The notes: a model not told the origin generated them from the letters alone. A stretch of 33,777 bases of DNA from Candidatus Melainabacteria bacterium (GCA_003151275.1 PLXC01000044.1:1-33777), one strand, 5' to 3'; shown: positions 8,384-16,737, numbered from the stretch's first letter. Numbers and translations: made by a program.

Positions 8384-8702
8384 ATGCAATACATAGTCGC
8401 TCTCGCGCTTATCCTCACTTTGGCGAGCTTAACCCCTGTGCTTGCCGAAGACAAATCAAGGATAATCTTGTCTTAACAGGACTGAACCTGACACCACGAG
8501 AACGTGCAGCCCGATTACAAAAAATGGCCCTGGAACATCAAGCCGCTGCTCGAAGATACAATGAAATCTTGCGTGAAGAGCGGCACCTCACCACTAGGGG
8601 CTTTATTATCGCGATGGTTTTAACGTCCCACATTTTTTGCCGTATCGGCCGACACTCACTAATATCTACGAGGCGGTCTATATGAAAGCTGTCGATGCCT
8701 GA
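8384..8702 (+). pseudogene. Small secreted protein split across three frames
   Basis: ATG 8384 follows AGGTGG and starts a clear signal peptide (MQYIVALALILTLASLTPVL, then AED). That frame stops at 8476. The protein continues in a second frame (DNLVLTGLNLTPRERAARLQ and MALEHQAAARRYNEILREER) and then in a third (GLYYRDGFNVPHFLPYRPTL through YEAVYMKAVDA) to TGA 8700-8702. The switches map to the A-run 8453-8455 and the G-run 8597-8600, and each is repaired by adding one base. The restored product would be a secreted protein of about 106 aa with a basic helical middle; I do not recognise the family. It converges on the alginate-lyase-like gene. Confidence 0.6.
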
Positions 8703-8721
8703 GAAAGGCACGCAGTTACGA

Positions 8722-9505
8722 TTAAAGCTGGCAGCTCGACTTAAAACTTGCCGAATGATCGGATCTCTTGGATAATGTCTATATGCCACTACAAACGGTA
8801 TCAAAGTGTCATCTGCTAGAGTCACTGTTGTTCCTTTATCGTAGCTAACCTGTTTGCCAATGTACTGCCTGTAGCTAGGATAGTGGTCGCGCGTAGCGGG
8901 AACGTAGCTCTTGCTGTCCTTTGTGAATTGACCGAAGTAATACCCGTAGTAACGCAGTGCCTGCAAGAGTGATTGCTTGCGATTGCCGGTAAAGTTAAAG
9001 GAGTCGAAACCATCATTTTCGAGCAACTCTGCGCTGATGAGGAGATCTGTCAATGATCCAAGCGTATAGCCAAATGTTTGATATGTCTTGGCCCGAATTC
9101 TGTCTACAATTTCTCCTGGCGCAACCTCAGATACGCATATGTAGCGAGATTACATGCTGCTACAGTGCAGCTACCACCCCAGGCGCAGCTAAAAACCTTG
9201 GAGTATTGATTGAGATCGCTGCCAGAGTACGGACGTATGATCGCTTGCTCGGGATTGCGCACAAGATTTTGCACTACTTGCTCCAAATGTTTAAGCGCCT
9301 GGTTTGACGCCGTGGTATGCAATCTCAGCAATGCCACCATTCGCTCTTGATTGGTAAATACAAAGGGATGTTTTGCTCGAATTGACTCATAGTTGCCAGT
9401 CAACAGAGGAGCATTGTATCCAGCAAGCATTGCCTGTACCTGTGGCGACAGAAAAATCAAGCAAGTCAGCAAGACGAGCCACCTGTACAATTTCAGCAAA
9501 AGCAT
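8722..9505 (-). pseudogene. Alginate-lyase-family secreted protein, frameshifted
   Basis: ATG 9505 is preceded by GAGG and begins a signal peptide (MLLLKLYRWLVLLTCLIFLS, cleavage near VQA). The mature part reads HPFVFTNQERMVALL and later SCTVAACNLATYAYLRLRQE, then stops at 9104. In the next frame it continues directly with IVDRIRAKTYQTFGYTLGSL, then ENDGFDSFNFTGNRKQSLLQ and ALRYYGYYFGQF. This order and the GFDxxNF...SLxxALxYY pattern resemble the alpha/alpha-barrel alginate lyase family (PF05426-like). The frames join at the T-run 9110-9112 by adding one base. The second frame runs on to 8538, over the neighbouring gene; one further missing base near 8725-8750 would give TAA at 8722, a natural end. 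Likely a polysaccharide lyase if functional. Confidence 0.6.
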
Positions 9506-9578
9506 TTTAAGTCCTCATCAACGGCTCAAGGTGCTGACCACAAATCATCTGTTTCTTGTTGTTTTGAGCAAAAGCAGT

Positions 9579-10535
9579 TCACGGCCCTTCTTGCTGAGGG
9601 AAGGTCATAGTTGCGTCAGATTGCTTTTGTTTGTTGATGATCGGATGCGTTTCAGCGATATGAGCCGCTGCGCCACCAGTCGCGCTTGCTACAGTGCTAT
9701 TTGTCATCCTGCCAGCGACTGAGTCTGTTAACGATTCATTCAGACTGCCGTTAACTCTACCAGCCGCACCAGTCATGGCACCACCGATTACTTGTTGGCT
9801 AAGTTCGTTTGCAGTGGCTAATTCCCCTGTTTGAAAAACGGACTTACTTTCGGCTCGCACGGCACCGCTTGCGGTACCACCAGCAGCACCAGAGACAAAC
9901 TTTGTTTTAACTTTATCTGCAGTTGAGGTTCCTATTGAATCTTCCATTTTACTTTCGACTTTGCCCGCAACACCGCCCATAACAGCTCCAGATGCTCCGC
10001 CGATGAAAGCGTCTTCTAATCGAGCAGTGACAAAACTGCCGGATGAACCATCTGCAGTTGGCGTCAATAAGCCGCCTTGGATTGCTCCAGCAGTACCCAG
10101 CGCAGTTGCGCTTGACGCTTCGATTCCAACAGCGGCACTAACTCCCCCAGCGGTGAGAACAAAATCTGCAGCTGTGCCACCGATCGTGCCAATCTTGCCA
10201 GCCCAAGAGTTATTTACTTCAGCCTGATTCGACAGCTCCAGCTTCGGAAGGTGCACGTCTCCAACTTGACCAACGAGTTGCGTTAGGCCATTGATGGGGT
10301 TTAAGACGGCCCCTGTCAAAACTCCTTCTCCCAGCAATTTACCTTGCTTCTCGATCCATGCTCCCCCCTTGAGCACATCATTGCCTGCTGACGCCAGCCC
10401 GTGCACCTCAGAACGAAAGGCATCACCCGCGGAGTCAAAGGCTTTCTTGGAGTCTTTCGCGATTCGATCGGTCAAATTATACGGAGCATTGATCACATCG
10501 CTTGCGACGTGCGTCAGATCTCCAAAGAGACCCAT
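9579..10535 (-). CDS. Glycine/alanine-rich protein of unknown function
   Basis: The 318-aa product begins MGLFGDLTHVASDVINAPYN, with an amphipathic helix, and its ATG at 10535 has GAGG eight bases upstream. The middle (about residues 110-200) is dominated by small residues with glycine-zipper patterning (IGGTAADFVLTAGGVSAAVG; GGASGAVMGGVAGK), which can pack into membranes or form helical assemblies. There is no N-terminal signal peptide and no enzymatic motif. Similar Gly/Ala-zipper architecture occurs in the pre-toxin part of contact-dependent toxins and in bacteriocin-like proteins, but no toxin domain or immunity gene is visible here. It lies 73 bp upstream of the alginate-lyase-like gene on the same strand. 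Confidence 0.7.
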   Translation of the reverse strand: MGLFGDLTHVASDVINAPYNLTDRIAKDSKKAFDSAGDAFRSEVHGLASAGNDVLKGGAWIEKQGKLLGEGVLTGAVLNPINGLTQLVGQVGDVHLPKLELSNQAEVNNSWAGKIGTIGGTAADFVLTAGGVSAAVGIEASSATALGTAGAIQGGLLTPTADGSSGSFVTARLEDAFIGGASGAVMGGVAGKVESKMEDSIGTSTADKVKTKFVSGAAGGTASGAVRAESKSVFQTGELATANELSQQVIGGAMTGAAGRVNGSLNESLTDSVAGRMTNSTVASATGGAAAHIAETHPIINKQKQSDATMTFPQQEGP

Positions 10536-10767
10536 ATCTGCGACCTCGAAATGGCGTTGTCACCGCATCGCGCGGAAACTGGTATTAATTAGGGGCACCC
10601 ACTAGCTTAGCTGCTTTTGGGGATCCTTGTCAAGCTGTTTCTTTCGAACGGCCTGCTGTGACAGACGAAAAATCTCACGAAATTATAATTCAGTTTAGAC
10701 GACAGCTCAGAGCGACTATGCCTATCGGAGTCAACGGGCCTCAGCGTTATCACTAGCTATATTAAGT

Positions 10768-11274
10768 TCACTTACCGTCCATCCCTACCCGTTTGCGCAA
10801 ATTGTTTATGCGAGCTTGAATGGCGTCCAGCTGTGTTGCTATTTTCTGAAAGTGATCTGCAGAAGCCGCTACCGTATTGGACAGTAAAGCGTCATTAGTA
10901 GGATTAAGCCATTTTCCTATCGCGTCGGTGAGCGGCTCAAGAAGCACAGGCTTCTGCAAAAAATCATCCATACCCGAATCCAGGCAGCGTTGTCGCTCAG
11001 CAAAAGCAGTCATTCCGATGATTTTTGTATGCTTATTAGCTTCCTTTTCGGCTGCTCGGATACGCTCGGTTGCACTCATACCATCTAGCCCTGGAAGTCT
11101 CACGTCCATGAAGACCAAATCATATTGGTGTCCCAGTACTGCCTCAACCGCAACTAGCCCGTTGTCGACGATGCGAGCGACTTTGTAACCGAGTTTGTCT
11201 AGTTGCTTTTCAAAAACAAATTGCAATATAGGTTCGTCTTCTACGAGCAATATAGTCGCATCGTACTTGCTCAC
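10768..11274 (-). CDS. Single-domain response regulator
   Basis: The start is the GTG at 11274, which overlaps the stop codon of the upstream histidine kinase by one base (TAGTG) and has GGGGAGG just upstream; a longer reading from 11319 would lie inside the kinase. The 168-aa protein is a CheY-like receiver: acidic pocket E12-D13, phospho-acceptor Asp57 (LVFMDVRLPGLDG), Thr89 (GMTAFAE) and Lys108 (FLQKPV). A helical, charged tail of about 40 residues (QLDAIQARINNLRKRV) follows and has no DNA-binding or enzymatic output domain. It should receive phosphate from the coupled kinase and act by protein contact. Confidence 0.93.
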   Translation of the reverse strand: MSKYDATILLVEDEPILQFVFEKQLDKLGYKVARIVDNGLVAVEAVLGHQYDLVFMDVRLPGLDGMSATERIRAAEKEANKHTKIIGMTAFAERQRCLDSGMDDFLQKPVLLEPLTDAIGKWLNPTNDALLSNTVAASADHFQKIATQLDAIQARINNLRKRVGMDGK

Positions 11275-13211
11275 TACCGCGCCTCCCCGAGAGAAGACTT
11301 GAGCGGCAGAACGAACCATATCGTCGCGCCCTGACCAGGTTCGCTTACCAGACCGAGTGTTCCCCCCATAAGCTCTATGAGTTGCTGCGCGATCGATAAT
11401 CCAAGTCCGGTGCCACCAAAAAGGCGGGTCGTTGATTCGTGAGCCTGTACAAATGGTTTGAATAGCTTATCTTGCGTCTCTGGTGCGATACCAATTCCGG
11501 TATCAGTGACAGAGAAGAATAACGACTCGTCCTGCTTTTCTACAAACACGTCGATGCCACCGATTTCGGTGAATTTGATCGCGTTATGAATCAGATTGTT
11601 CAGCACTTGTCGCAGCTTGTTAGGATCACCTATCACAGTGTTGGGTACTTGGGAATCAATCGTTACTGAGATGGAAAGCTTTTTGTCTTGTGCCTGTGGT
11701 TTGGCAAGTCCGACAACGTCATCTATGACCTTAGAGACATCGTATGGTACGTTTTCGATTTCGACTTTGCCGGCCTCCAGCTTAGCAAAATCAAGCAAAT
11801 CATTGAGAATCACGAGTAGCTGCTTAGATGCCTCAAAGATCCGAATAGCGCTCTCGTGGTTCTGTTGATCGAGATTTGTGTCCTGAGCGATCAGCTGACT
11901 CAACCCGACAACTCCGCTCAGCGGTGTGCGGATTTCGTGCGTGACATTCGCGACGAATTTGGATTTCAAGGCGTTGGCTAAAACTGCGTCATCTCTGGCT
12001 TGTTCGAGTTCTTTCTCGTAGTGCTTGCGCTCGGTCAAGTCTCGTGTAACTTTCACAAAGCCTTTGAGCACACCGCCTGAAATTATGACGGGGGTGATCG
12101 TAACGCTCACCCATATCTGGCTTCCATCCTTGCGCACGCGCCAGCCCTCTTCTTCGTAAGAACCGTTTTTAATCGCCTGCTCTAATTCGTATTCAGGATG
12201 TTTTCTATCTTTCGCTTCTTGTGTGTAAAAGATCGAGAAGTGTCTGCCGATTGCCTCCTTAGCCTTATAGCCCTTAATCCGCTCAGCTCCTGCGTTCCAT
12301 GACTGGATTATTCCTTCGGGAGAGAGTAAAAATATGGCGTAGTCTTTCACTGCCGCAGTCATGAGATTGAAGGCGCTTTCGCTTTCCTCAAGCGCCTCGG
12401 CGGACTTAACCGCGGCAGATTCCGCGGCTCGTCTCTCAGATAGGTCTCGCGTAACTTTTACAAATCCTGTGCCCTTGCCTTCCGCATTGCGAACCGGCGT
12501 AATTGTAGCGCTCACCCATATCTGACCGCCATCCTTGCGTAAGCGCCAGCCCTCTTCTTCGTAAGAGCCGTTTTTAATCGCCTGCTCTAATTCGTATTCA
12601 GGATGTTTTCTATCTTTCGCTTCTTGTGTGAAGAACAGCGAGAAGTGTCTGCCGATCGCTTCCTCAGCTGTATAGCCCTTAATCCGCTCAGCGCCTGCGT
12701 TCCATGACTGGATGATTCCTTCGGGAGAGAGTGAAAATATGGCGTAGTCTTTTACTGCCGCAATCATGAGATTGAAGGCGTTTTCGCTCGTTTCGAGGGA
12801 CTGAGCAGACAGCGCTGAGTTTGTTATAGTTTTCTGTCTTTCAGTCAGGTCCCTAGTCACTTTCGCGAACCCTAGATGTTTGCCGTGTTTGTCATAAAGA
12901 GGGCTAATAACAATGCTTGCCTGAAAAAGCGTGCCGTCTTTGCGCACGCGCACGCCCTCTTCTTTGTAAGATCCTTTTGCCAGCGCCTCGGCAATCGCGA
13001 AGTCCGGATGCCCCTGGTCCTTTGCTTCTTCAGTGTAGAAAATCGAAAAATGTTTCCCGATCACCTCTTCCGCTTTGTATCCTTTGATGCGTTCAGCACC
13101 AGGGTTCCAGGAAACTATGTGACCGGATATATCAAGAGCGAATATGGCGTAATCTTTAACGCCTTCTATCAGGTATTGGAATAGGTTTTCGTCGATATGG
13201 GGCGCCTGCAC
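11274..13211 (-). CDS. Soluble histidine kinase with three PAS domains
   Basis: The 645-aa protein has three PAS/PAC units (about residues 8-126, 143-261 and 278-396), each starting with VKDYAIF and containing SWNxGAERIKGY and KVTRDLxER. A dimerisation/phosphoacceptor domain follows (FVANVTHEIRTPLSG, His425) and then a complete HATPase: NNLIHNAIKF (N box), DTGIGIAPE (G1) and GGTGLGLSIA (G2). No membrane helix or signal peptide is present, so it senses a cytoplasmic cue such as redox state or a small ligand. PAS2 and PAS3 are nearly identical at DNA level. It is the first gene of a two-gene operon; its stop overlaps the response regulator start, giving translational coupling. Confidence 0.95.
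   Translation of the reverse strand: MQAPHIDENLFQYLIEGVKDYAIFALDISGHIVSWNPGAERIKGYKAEEVIGKHFSIFYTEEAKDQGHPDFAIAEALAKGSYKEEGVRVRKDGTLFQASIVISPLYDKHGKHLGFAKVTRDLTERQKTITNSALSAQSLETSENAFNLMIAAVKDYAIFSLSPEGIIQSWNAGAERIKGYTAEEAIGRHFSLFFTQEAKDRKHPEYELEQAIKNGSYEEEGWRLRKDGGQIWVSATITPVRNAEGKGTGFVKVTRDLSERRAAESAAVKSAEALEESESAFNLMTAAVKDYAIFLLSPEGIIQSWNAGAERIKGYKAKEAIGRHFSIFYTQEAKDRKHPEYELEQAIKNGSYEEEGWRVRKDGSQIWVSVTITPVIISGGVLKGFVKVTRDLTERKHYEKELEQARDDAVLANALKSKFVANVTHEIRTPLSGVVGLSQLIAQDTNLDQQNHESAIRIFEASKQLLVILNDLLDFAKLEAGKVEIENVPYDVSKVIDDVVGLAKPQAQDKKLSISVTIDSQVPNTVIGDPNKLRQVLNNLIHNAIKFTEIGGIDVFVEKQDESLFFSVTDTGIGIAPETQDKLFKPFVQAHESTTRLFGGTGLGLSIAQQLIELMGGTLGLVSEPGQGATIWFVLPLKSSLGEAR
12106..12788 (-). 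repeat. Tandem duplication of a PAS module within the kinase gene
   Basis: About 280 bases at 12106-12383 recur at 12511-12788, offset by exactly 405 bases (135 codons). Long blocks are identical, for example TCTAATTCGTATTCAGGATG at both 12181 and 12586. The copies encode PAS3 and PAS2. The first PAS unit is related but clearly more diverged, so this is a recent internal duplication. Confidence 0.85.
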
Positions 13212-13685
13212 TTGTTTTCCTCACTGGAACGAATCTTGCCACTCTTACCACCATACGGGCCATTGTTGAGCTTGATGCCCATGAAATTGCAAAAACAGTT
13301 GTTTGACATTTCATCACATTACTAAGGAACCTGCATTACCAAGCGGCGCGACCGAATTTTCAAGCATTTTTAGTATACTTCAACTTTTTCGGAGCGCCTT
13401 GCCCAGTTTAAAAAACAGTTCGAAAACCAAAAAAGAACCTCGCCGCTTTGGACACGTTAAACCGCCGGATACTACTGCTGAGTATGTTTCGGTTTAGACT
13501 TTAGCACTGTATTTGGTGCAGACGTTGGGTAAAGACGGTGCTCCATTCAATCAACTGCAACTCACATCTTGCTGGGCGCAGCTTCTTGGCCGTAGCCAAC
13601 CGTGCACCGTATACGGTGCGCGTAAGTCATGGTGCTGATTTTATTCTCGACTACTTCGCTTTCTACAGTGTGGCGTCAAGCGTAA
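13212..13685. other. Intergenic region with one palindrome
   Basis: No protein-like frame is convincing in these 470 bases. They should contain the promoter of the histidine kinase operon near 13215-13300. The only clear element is the 16-bp perfect palindrome at 13604-13619, listed separately. Confidence 0.5.
13603..13620. promoter_or_regulatory. Palindrome TGCACCGTATACGGTGCG, operator-like
   Basis: Positions 13604-13619 form a perfect 16-bp palindrome. The 18-bp element differs by one base from a second copy at 14331-14348. This copy lies about 65 bp beyond the end of the exonuclease gene. Short perfect palindromes of this size commonly bind dimeric repressors, but no binding protein can be assigned. 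Confidence 0.5.
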
Positions 13686-14261
13686 TCAATCGTCAGTTTT
13701 CACGACCTGATTGGTGGCCAACATATTGCAAAAAATAGCACCTTGTTCAAGGGCATCGTCGAGCGCGATATGAGAATGGGGCAAATCGTCAAACCATTCT
13801 CTAGGCATATTGCGCTTGCTGGAGTCTTTATAGCCCCTTTTCAATAATGCCATAGCGTACGTTTTTATATCGACTGCCGAGTGGGAAAATGGACTTTCTC
13901 CCGTGAACTTAATAAGATACCAGTAGACAAACATGAAGTCGAAGGCGACCGGGTAACCGACAAAAATCGGCGTGCCTGGCAAAAGCATTAGCCAGTCTCG
14001 ATACTGCTTCATGACAACTTCTGGTGCCTGGAGATTACTTCTGCAGGCTTCCCAGGCATCAGTTTGTTGGTCCCACCAGTCCATAGTCTTGGGGTGGCCG
14101 CTGGCGCCTGGTAATGCCACGAGGTTAGCAGCGAAAGTGCTGATTAGAGTCTTTTGCGGTGTGTAGGCTGCTGAGGCAAAACTGAGCATGGAATGCGGTC
14201 CTGGAATCGGACCGTCAGTCTCGACGTCTGTACTGACATATATTTCGATTTTCACTGTCAT
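13686..14261 (-). CDS. DEDDh-type 3'-5' exonuclease, DnaQ/RNase T fold
   Basis: The 191-aa protein shows the DEDDh exonuclease signature: STDVETDGP with Asp12 and Glu14, [11 protein letters not shown] with Asp108, and HIALDDA with His164 and Asp169 (H-x4-D). These residues bind two metal ions and hydrolyse single-stranded nucleic acid from the 3' end. The size corresponds to a stand-alone exonuclease without polymerase or helicase domains; whether it acts on DNA or RNA cannot be told. The ATG at 14261 has ACGGAG at good spacing. The gene stands alone and is bracketed by two near-identical palindromes, one upstream of its start and one beyond its end, which suggests specific regulation or a mobile cassette. 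Confidence 0.88.
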   Translation of the reverse strand: MTVKIEIYVSTDVETDGPIPGPHSMLSFASAAYTPQKTLISTFAANLVALPGASGHPKTMDWWDQQTDAWEACRSNLQAPEVVMKQYRDWLMLLPGTPIFVGYPVAFDFMFVYWYLIKFTGESPFSHSAVDIKTYAMALLKRGYKDSSKRNMPREWFDDLPHSHIALDDALEQGAIFCNMLATNQVVKTDD

Positions 14262-14715
14262 GCAAGTTCTCCGTTGTGGCTACTGAATTACCCATCAGTT
14301 AAAAAAACAGGAATCCTGAATACGATCTGCTGCACCATATACGGTGCGAAGAATTGATCCTTGTGATGCAGACTCCTCATATTATTACCTGAGCTGCAAA
14401 CGGGATCGATGGGAGCCGAAATGGCTGTTGAAGATTGTACAATGCCGCCACCGGGGATTCGAACGGCTGGCAACCTCAAACGGTAAAATAATAGGCATGC
14501 TTTGCTAAAGACCTGGCACCCACCAAATCGCGCTTGTTGTACTGTAGAACCTGAAGAGCGGCACGCGTTTGTATTGGCATCTCTTGCCAAGCTGGTTGTT
14601 GATCAAGAGTGCAAACAGTATCAATGATGGTTTACTTTTGGTGCTCATTCTTTATGCCGATGACTAATCTAACCAACTGGATAAAATAGACACAGAGAAC
14701 AACAAATGGATCTAT
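14262..14715. other. Intergenic region with a palindrome and a tRNA-like fragment
   Basis: I see no gene in this stretch. It holds the second palindrome (14331-14348) and, on the minus strand, a sequence around 14440-14520 that contains the T-loop-like string GTTCGAATCCCC followed by GGTGGCGGC. The T stem and acceptor stem do not pair properly, so it is not a functional tRNA gene. Confidence 0.4.
14331..14348. promoter_or_regulatory. Palindrome TGCACCATATACGGTGCG, operator-like
   Basis: This element matches the copy at 13603-13620 at 17 of 18 positions and lies 70 bp upstream of the exonuclease start, where a repressor site would be expected. A more degenerate relative (TGCACCATTAACGGTGGCG) sits at 16738-16756 between narK and the TDT gene. 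Confidence 0.5.
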
Positions 14716-14782
14716 GCAAAAAAACTGGCTGTGTTAAGAATGGCTCTCTAGAAGCATAAAGAAAGAGCACAGCCATTTTTTG
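14716..14782. terminator. Bidirectional terminator-like hairpin downstream of the HxlR gene
   Basis: The inverted repeat GCAAAAAAACTGGCTGTG at 14716 pairs with CACAGCCATTTTTTGC ending at 14782. The GC stem (TGGCTGTG/CACAGCCA) is flanked by an A-run on one side and a T-run on the other, so it works as an intrinsic terminator in either direction. The loop is about 34 bases and can itself form a smaller GGCTCT/AGAGCC stem. It lies about 60 bp past the end of the HxlR gene. Confidence 0.55.
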
Positions 14783-14844
14783 CATTGCCTCCGTATTTTC
14801 CACGATGTTTGATTTGGAAACAATGCGGCGATTTCGTGCCAATC

Positions 14845-15390
14845 CTAAATGCTGCGCTTGCGCCCAGGTATCGAGCTCCTTTCTGCGCGTTTGGGGCAAT
14901 CAAATTTGCCGGCGCAAGAAGTTTCTAGTGGGCATATACAGGTGACTGTTTCTATTTGGTTGGCGATCTCCTTCAATGCCACCATGATCTCGGAAATCCG
15001 CATGCCCAATGGCGTTATTGTGTGCTCAACTCGCGCTGGCTGTCCCTCGTAACGAGTGCGCACCAACATGCCATGTTTTTCCAGATCTCGAATGCGCTCC
15101 TGCAGTGACTTCATGCTCAGTCCTGGAATCGCCTTCTTAAAGTAAGTAGTGCGAACAGGTCCAATAGAAAGTTCTCGCAAAATCTCCACTGTCCATTTGG
15201 CGCTCATGATCGTGAGCACTTTCGTAATAGGACAGTCAGGTCCATTCGTGTTACTGGACACAATATCCTCAATGATGTAACTAATACCTTTTAGCAGTTT
15301 GATAAAAAATTCGGTCGTCCGCATCGTCCGTTGTAATGATTTGCGGCGTCTGTTAGATGAATCTTTTCTCGCCTTACTAGTAATACTCAC
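14845..15390 (-). CDS. HxlR-family transcriptional regulator with conserved-type cysteines
   Basis: The 181-aa protein contains an HxlR winged-helix domain at about residues 53-145: DCPITKVLTIMSAKWTVEIL, ELSIGPVRTTYFKKAIPGLS and LEKHGMLVRTRYEGQPARVE. Cys53 occupies the position at which many HxlR proteins sense thiol or redox stress, and the tail adds Cys151, 153, 159 and 165 (CICPLETSCAGKFDC), enough for metal or Fe-S binding. It is divergent from narK, with an 11-bp inverted repeat between them, so it probably controls narK and perhaps itself. The GTG start at 15390 gives an unusually long, basic N-terminal extension and has no visible ribosome binding site; ATG 15324 is an alternative. Confidence 0.85.
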   Translation of the reverse strand: MSITSKARKDSSNRRRKSLQRTMRTTEFFIKLLKGISYIIEDIVSSNTNGPDCPITKVLTIMSAKWTVEILRELSIGPVRTTYFKKAIPGLSMKSLQERIRDLEKHGMLVRTRYEGQPARVEHTITPLGMRISEIMVALKEIANQIETVTCICPLETSCAGKFDCPKRAERSSIPGRKRSI

Positions 15391-15398
15391 TTCAACGA

Positions 15399-15453
15399 AC
15401 TGCTTGAATAGTCCTGCTCATGCTCATTACTCGATTAGGCCGATTCAAGCAGT
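15399..15453. promoter_or_regulatory. Inverted repeat between hxlR and narK, candidate operator
   Basis: ACTGCTTGAAT at 15399-15409 and ATTCAAGCAGT at 15443-15453 are perfect 11-bp inverted copies separated by 33 bases. They occupy the divergent promoter region, close to the regulator start on one side and about 70 bp from the narK start on the other. Spacing of centres is 44 bp, about four helical turns, so two dimers or a loop could form on one face of the DNA. Confidence 0.6.
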
Positions 15454-15525
15454 ACATCATAAGGACGATGAATAAGCGCTTCAGAAAGAGCAATATGTGT
15501 CGTATGCGCACCTGGAGGATTGGAT

Positions 15526-16704
15526 ATGAAAAAGCTCGCTGATGATAGTCGAGCACTTGTGATGGGCACCTTAGCCTTTACTGTCTCTTTCGCTGTTTGG
15601 GGGTTGATAGCTGGCGTGATGCCTATCCTCAAAAAGGATTTGCAGTTGAGTGCAACATCAGCCAGTATGCTGATTGCTATTCCTGTTTTGCTTGGATCAT
15701 TGGGACGTTTGCCAGCCGGTTTTCTAGCCGACAAGTACGGTCCGAAACGTGTCTTCACGATATTGTTGGCAATAATCTGCATCCCGGCATTTCTTTTGGG
15801 ATTCGCGCACACATATGATCAGTACAAGCTTATCGCCGTATTTCTCGGTCTTGCCGGCACTTCATTTGCAATCGGAGTTCCATTCGTCTCTCGCTGGTTC
15901 CCGGCCGAACGTCAGGGCACCGTTCTAGGTATTTATGGCGCCGGCAACATTGGTCATTCACTGGCCGTTTTTGGAGGACCTGCGATCGCCAGTGCCTTTG
16001 GCTTGAGATGGGCTTTTTGGATTTTCTCGATAATTACGCTTGTATATGCCATTATTTTTGCCACGCAAGCCAAGGACGCACCGGCGAAAAAACCGCCTCA
16101 GAGTCCGACTGAGGCAATCGCACTCTTTTTCAAGCGTCCCATGACCTGGCTCTTGAGCTTGCTCTATTTCCAAACATTCGGTGGATTTGTCGCTCTGTCA
16201 ATATACATGCCACTCTTACTTAAGGAGACCTTTAATTTGTCAGCGTCAGATGCAGGTTTTCGCACTGCCATGTTTGTCATTCTGGCTACTGCAGCTCGCC
16301 CACTTGGAGGATTTTGTTCTGACAAGCTGGGCAGTTCTCGGGTTGTAACTGCATCTCTTCTCGGTCTCATACCCTGTGGTTTCATACTGACGTCTAGCGA
16401 TCTGGGATACTTTACAGTCGGAGCCCTAGGCGCGGCATTCTGTCTCGGTTTAGGCAATGGTGCCGTGTTCAAGTTGGTGCCGCACTACTTCCCCGCAGAA
16501 GTTGGCACCGTAACTGGACTTGTTGGAGCTGCCGGCGGCATGGGCGGATTCTTTCCACCTTTAGTGCTTGGCTATTGCAGAGATCACCTCGGCAGCTACG
16601 GCCCCGGATTTTACTGCCTGAGCGCGTTTGCTTTAATCTGTCTGGTGATCTTCTATTTCAGTATGCCCAGACCCAAAAGTGAGAGCCAAGTGGTTCTTGC
16701 TTAA
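15526..16704 (+). CDS. narK: NarK-type nitrate/nitrite transporter (MFS)
   Basis: The 392-aa protein is a twelve-helix major facilitator of the nitrate/nitrite porter family. Diagnostic stretches are FLADKYGPKRVFTI (MFS motif A), GIYGAGNIGHSLAVFGGP (first nitrate signature) and AEVGTVTGLVGAAGGMGGFF (second signature); charged residues in helices are as expected for anion binding (Arg in VSRWFPAER). It moves nitrate into the cytoplasm, where the active site of NarG lies, or exchanges it for nitrite. I chose ATG 15526, which has GGAGG seven bases upstream; the frame also has a TTG six bases earlier. It faces away from the hxlR gene and is followed by a TDT-family channel. Confidence 0.92.
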   Translation: MKKLADDSRALVMGTLAFTVSFAVWGLIAGVMPILKKDLQLSATSASMLIAIPVLLGSLGRLPAGFLADKYGPKRVFTILLAIICIPAFLLGFAHTYDQYKLIAVFLGLAGTSFAIGVPFVSRWFPAERQGTVLGIYGAGNIGHSLAVFGGPAIASAFGLRWAFWIFSIITLVYAIIFATQAKDAPAKKPPQSPTEAIALFFKRPMTWLLSLLYFQTFGGFVALSIYMPLLLKETFNLSASDAGFRTAMFVILATAARPLGGFCSDKLGSSRVVTASLLGLIPCGFILTSSDLGYFTVGALGAAFCLGLGNGAVFKLVPHYFPAEVGTVTGLVGAAGGMGGFFPPLVLGYCRDHLGSYGPGFYCLSAFALICLVIFYFSMPRPKSESQVVLA

Positions 16705-16737
16705 CAGCTGAACATCAGAGTTGCCGATATCTGAGCC

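Noticed and set aside
8538..8721. C-terminal extension of the alginate-lyase-like frame down to 8538
   Set aside because: It overlaps plus-strand sequence that clearly encodes the end of the small secreted protein, and its own composition stops looking protein-like; one missing base would give a stop at 8722.
14440..14530. Possible tRNA on the minus strand, with GTTCGAATCCCC
   Set aside because: The T-loop-like string is present, but the T stem (AGCCG against CCCCG) does not pair and no matching 5' acceptor strand or good anticodon stem is found. At most a decayed fragment.
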